NCBI RefSeq assembly: GCF_037200945.1
Contig: NZ_JBBCGP010000001.1
Location: 1,362,501 to 1,426,500 of the forward strand
DNA: 64,000 nt
DNA from: Methylovirgula sp.
GTDB lineage: Bacteria; Pseudomonadota; Alphaproteobacteria; Rhizobiales; Beijerinckiaceae
Direction of reading: 5' to 3'
Shown here: positions 60,312 through 64,000 of the stretch, one piece after another
How the letters are laid out: each line of letters begins with the position of its first letter
Position numbering within the stretch: the stretch's first letter is position 1
Translations under genes and position numbers: made by a program
Notes under the pieces: model-generated
Seen by the model: the letters and a program-made list of their open reading frames with translations, nothing else
Told to the model about the DNA's origin: nothing
The model's database searches: none

Positions 60312-63300
60312 TTGCGCGAAATTCTCACCGTTCTCGCCGTCGTCCTGATCGTGATTTTGACCGCCGCTCTGGCGGTGCCTTATTTCATCGATTGGAATGC
60401 CGAGCGCAGCCTGGTTGAGGCGCAGCTTTCGAACCTCACCGGCGCCGAGGTCAAAATCCGTGGCGGCATCGATCTCAAGATCTTACCCACGCCTTATCTG
60501 CAGCTCGCCGATGTCGAGCTCGCCGCGCCGGATTCGGGCACCGACGTCAAGGTTGCGGAACTACACCTCGAAATCGCATTGGCGGCACTGCTGCGCGGCG
60601 AAGTCGATTTCGTTGAGGCGCGGTTCGTTGCCCCGAAGGTGCAATTGCGCCTGGCGAATAGCACGCTGCCTTCTTGGCGGCCGCGGCATGGCTTCATGGG
60701 CCAGATGCGTTTCGAGCGCATTTCGGTCAGTGACGGCGGTCTCCTGCTCGACGATCGAGATGCAAAGCGAACCTATCATTTCGACAAGATTGCGCTCTCC
60801 GCTGAGGCCGATGCGCTGACAGGGCCATTCTTCGGCGACGGCCATTTCGACATGAACGGTGTGCCGGCGGCGTTTCATCTCTCGACCGGGGCACGCGAAG
60901 GCGCGAATTTGCCGGTGAAGCTGAGCATTGATGAAAGCGCGCAGCATCCGGGCGCGGATTTCGATGGAAACCTAGCCTTCGATTCGTCCGCGGCCGAATT
61001 CGCTCTGCCCACCGCCAGCGGCGCGCTGCATCTGTCCGGCGTCGGGCCGTTCGATCTGCCATGGCAGGCGAGCGGCACGCTCGATGCGGCGCTGCGGCGG
61101 GCTAAATTATCCAACCTCGACATTCAGTTTGGCGGCGATCTCACCGCCAGCCTGGACGGTGATGCGGACTTCGACCTTGGCCCCGCGCCGCGTATGCATC
61201 TCAAGCTGAAGGCGCAGCAAATCAATCTTGACCAATTGCTTACCGCCAAGGATGCGCCGGCACCGATGCAGAGGCTGACCGATGCCGCGGAAAACGCCGC
61301 ATCGGCGCCGGCCGTCACGCTGTTCGACTTGCCGCTCTCGCTCGATCTCGCCGCGCAGACGCTGATCCTTGGCGGCGATGCGTTGAACGATGTTGCGGGG
61401 AGCGTTTCGGCGGCGGGGCCGCAAAACGATATCGTGCACCTTTCCGCGAAAGGTCCGGGCGGCGCGCATCTTGCGCTCGACGGCGCGCTCGAGACCGGCA
61501 GCGCGCCCGTATTCAAAGGCCATGTCGTCGCCGGTGCGGACGATATTTCGCGCTTCCGGGATTGGCTCAATACGAACCTGCCGCAATTTGGACTGCCGGA
61601 CGTCCCCTTCCAATCCGCCGCGCTCGAAGGAACGGCGAATATTTCGCAGGTTGGCGCCGTGGGCAGCGATCTCGTCATCCACGTCGATGGGTCGGTGCTG
61701 ACCGGCACGCTCGCCTATACGAGGAAAATCGGGATCGAGCGGGCGCGTCTTTTCGCCGATTTGTCTGCGCAGAGACTCGAACTGCCGCGTCTGCCCGATC
61801 TCTCCATCCTCGCGCGGCAGACCAGCGATTTTGACCTCGCACTGCGCTTCGACGCGCGTTCGGTGAAGCTCGCCGACTCCGGCGCTGGGACGCTCGAGAC
61901 AGGGCAGATCGCATTCGACTTCGCCAAAACTGGCGCGCTCTCACAGCTCAAGAGTCTCTATGTCAGTGGCTTCGACGGCGCGAATGCGACCGCGAGCGGT
62001 CATTGGAGTGCGGGCGCTGGCGAACTGGCATTGCAGCTTGACGCAGAGCATATCGGCGCCATCGCAACACTCGCCGCGCGTCTCGCGCCAAGTGCGGAAA
62101 CAAATTTCGTCGCGGCGCATAGTGCCGAATTCTCGCCGATGCATCTGGTACTCGCGGTCAAGGGCGATACGGGTGCATCGGGTAGCAATCTCACCAGCCT
62201 CAACGCCACGGGCATGGCCGGCGCGACGCAATTTGTTGCGACCGCCGCGCCGGCGCAGGGCAAGGGCCTTGATGTGACGCTCAGCGCCAAGGCGCCCGAA
62301 GCGCGCGCGCTGCTGCGGCAATTGGGTTTCACGACCTTCCCGGGCAAAAAGCTGGGCGCGGCCACGCTCAATGGCACCGCGCAAGGTCCGCTCGATCGCC
62401 TCGACGCGCATGTCGCCGCGTCGCTTGCCGGCGCAGCGATCGATTTCAGCGGCATTGTCGGACGCCAGGAGAGAGTCGATCCACACGCGGCGGGCACGCT
62501 CAAGATCGCCAGCGCCGATCTCGCGAGCGTGCTGCGCGCGCTTGGCCTCGTCGATTCCAATTTGCAGACGAGATTGCCGCTCAATCTCAGCGCCGCCGCA
62601 CATATTGGCGGCGACGGACTTGCATTGCGTGCGCTGAGCGGCACATGCGGTGTCAACAAACTCTCGGGCGATCTTACCTATAGCGCGGATAAGGGCGTCA
62701 CAGGCACATTGCAGACGGATGCCTTGTCTCTCGGCACACTGCTTCAATTGGCGCTCGGGCCGGCACGGACTGCGAAACGCGGTGCTGCCTGGTCTGAAGC
62801 GCCGTTCGCCCCACCGATGACGTTACCGCCCGCTCTCATTGCGCTGCATGTCGGGACGTTCGGCCTGACATCGAATGTCGTCGCGCAGAGCGCCGATTTC
62901 AATCTGCTGCTTGCAGGTGGACAAGTTGGATTGCAGCACTTTTCGGCGAAGCTCGGCGCGGGTCGCATCTTCGCCGATCTCACGATGCGCCGCAGCGCCG
63001 CGACGGCCGCCGCCGAGGGGCATCTAAGCCTCGATCATTATGCGCTGGATTTACCGACGGCGCGGGGGGCAGGTGTCTGGCAAATTCGATTTCGCTGGCA
63101 CCGGGCAGAGCCCCGCTACACTGATCTCGGGGCTCGCCGGGTCCGGCACGCTCAATGTCTCCGATCTTCTATTGATGCGCAGCGATCCCACAGCGATTGC
63201 ACAGACCCTTAGCGACGTTGAGGAAGATAGGCTGAGCATTGACGAGACCGAAATCGACCGGACCTTGTCCACGGCTTTCGACCAGCATGCTCTGTCCGTC

Positions 63301-63945
63301 GCGTCTGCCACCTTCGATGTCGGCCTCGCCGCGGGGGTGCTGCGGTTTACTGGCAAGGGAACAACGCCAGCGACCGGCAATTCCGGCGTGACGCAGCAGA
63401 CGCAGGCGTCGCTCGATCTACGCACCTTCGCGCTCGATCAAAGTAGCGTCCTCACGTTGACGAAGCTGCCGCGGAATTGGAACGACGTTTCCCCGCAAGT
63501 CGCGCTGGAATGGGCGGGACCGCTCGAAAGCCCGGTGCGGAATATCGACGCGACGAGTTTTGTTAACGCGCTTGCGGCGCGGGCTATCTCGCGCGAAACG
63601 GCGCGGATCGAAGCCCAGGAGTTCGATGTTCAGGAACATGCGGTCGCTTTGGCGCGATTGGAAAGCGCGCGCCGGCGGGAGGCGGATCGTTTGCAGGCGA
63701 TCGAGGACGTGAAGCATGCAGTCTTGCGTGCCCGCGCCCGCGACGCCACGCTCGAACGCTTGCAGCTATTGCTGGCAACGGAAAAACAGAAGGTGGCGGA
63801 ACAGGCGGCAAAGACGCAGCCGCTCCCGATCACCCCGGCGCCACAGACCACGCCAGCGGCGCCACGACCTGCCGCGTCATCGCCGCCCGCACCCAGCACG
63901 CCGCAGCTTGTGCCGGCCGATCCGAGTGCCGCCGGGCGTTATTAA
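60312..63945 (+). pseudogene. AsmA-family protein with a single frameshift at a G-run
   Basis: From TTG 60312 the frame reads LREILTVLAVVLIVILTAAL (membrane anchor, about 1-23), then VPYFIDWNAERSLVEAQLSN and LTGAEVKIRGGIDLKILPTP, the AsmA N-terminal domain. Long beta-rich repeats follow. At the G6 run near 63065 the frame moves by one base: the first frame ends at 63212, while the second continues as GQVSGKFDFAGTGQSPATLI, SGLAGSGTLNVSDLLLMRSD to a Pro/Ala-rich tail ending at 63945. Joined, the protein would be about 1210 residues, in the size range of inner-membrane AsmA-like proteins linked to lipid transport to the outer membrane. The shift is a real mutation or a homopolymer sequencing error. 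Confidence 0.8.
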
Positions 63946-64000
63946 CGCCGTTGCCCCATCGCCAATTTTTGCGCTTCGCGACGGCCTCTTGTCGATGAGA
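63946..64000. other. Window end
   Basis: No feature is seen in the last 55 bases. Confidence 0.3.

Noticed and set aside
1..64000. CRISPR arrays and tRNA or rRNA genes
   Set aside because: No regularly spaced short repeats were seen and no tRNA-like T-arm or anticodon stem was recognised. A tRNA attachment site for the prophage was looked for and not found; a covariance search would be decisive.

Overview
Type of organism. The housekeeping genes (miaA, ilvB-ilvN-ilvC with ilvC as the short class I enzyme, an AsmA-like gene, UDP-glucose dehydrogenase), the GC-rich codon use and the mix of IS families (IS110/IS1111, IS481, IS5, IS630, IS66, IS701, IS4, IS3) fit a chromosome of an alphaproteobacterium of the order Hyphomicrobiales. 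I cannot name a genus from the sequence alone. In many members of the order miaA is followed directly by ilvB-ilvN-ilvC. Here these genes are about 20 kb apart and on opposite strands, so the window is a heavily rearranged and expanded version of an ordinary chromosomal locus.

Layout. 0-8.4 kb: an IS5-family end, two overlapping tyrosine recombinase genes with a perfect palindrome upstream, an unknown 327-residue gene, and an IS481 element split by an IS110/IS1111-type element whose borders can be read to within a few bases. 8.8-18.1 kb: a family 2 glycosyltransferase in two near-identical copies plus one decayed copy, a sulfotransferase, miaA, decayed phage genes (HNH/AP2 endonuclease and virion protein remnants) and IS5/IS630/IS3 relics. 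18.3-24.3 kb: surface-polysaccharide genes (UDP-xylose synthase and UDP-glucose dehydrogenase, convergent; then an operon of two glycosyltransferases and two methyltransferases). 24.5-27.6 kb: nested IS3/IS5/IS701. 27.7-32.3 kb: an SDR dehydrogenase and an SGNH-hydrolase gene split by an IS66 element with a perfect 8-bp target duplication. 32.5-36.1 kb: ilvC-ilvN-ilvB on the minus strand, preceded by an apparent attenuator with a short leader peptide containing Leu-Ile-Val. 36.3-48.1 kb: a defective prophage with terminase genes, a metallopeptidase, a KTSC protein, an autotransporter cargo gene and a compact lysis cassette. 48.1-50.6 kb: a second IS66 type inserted at the start codon of the lytic transglycosylase. 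50.7-60.2 kb: more glycosyltransferases among IS66 relic, IS4 and a second identical IS701 copy. 60.3-63.9 kb: an AsmA-like gene with one frameshift.

How the parts fit. The glycosyltransferases, sulfotransferase, methyltransferases, SGNH protein and UDP-xylose genes look like pieces of a surface glycan locus that has been broken up repeatedly. A 240-bp inverted repeat (12331-12570 and 50677-50916) brackets miaA-distal material including ilvBNC. Inverting the segment between the arms would put ilvBNC back in the direction of miaA and leave the prophage between them. The simplest history is phage integration between miaA and ilvB, inversion across this repeat, then many IS insertions.
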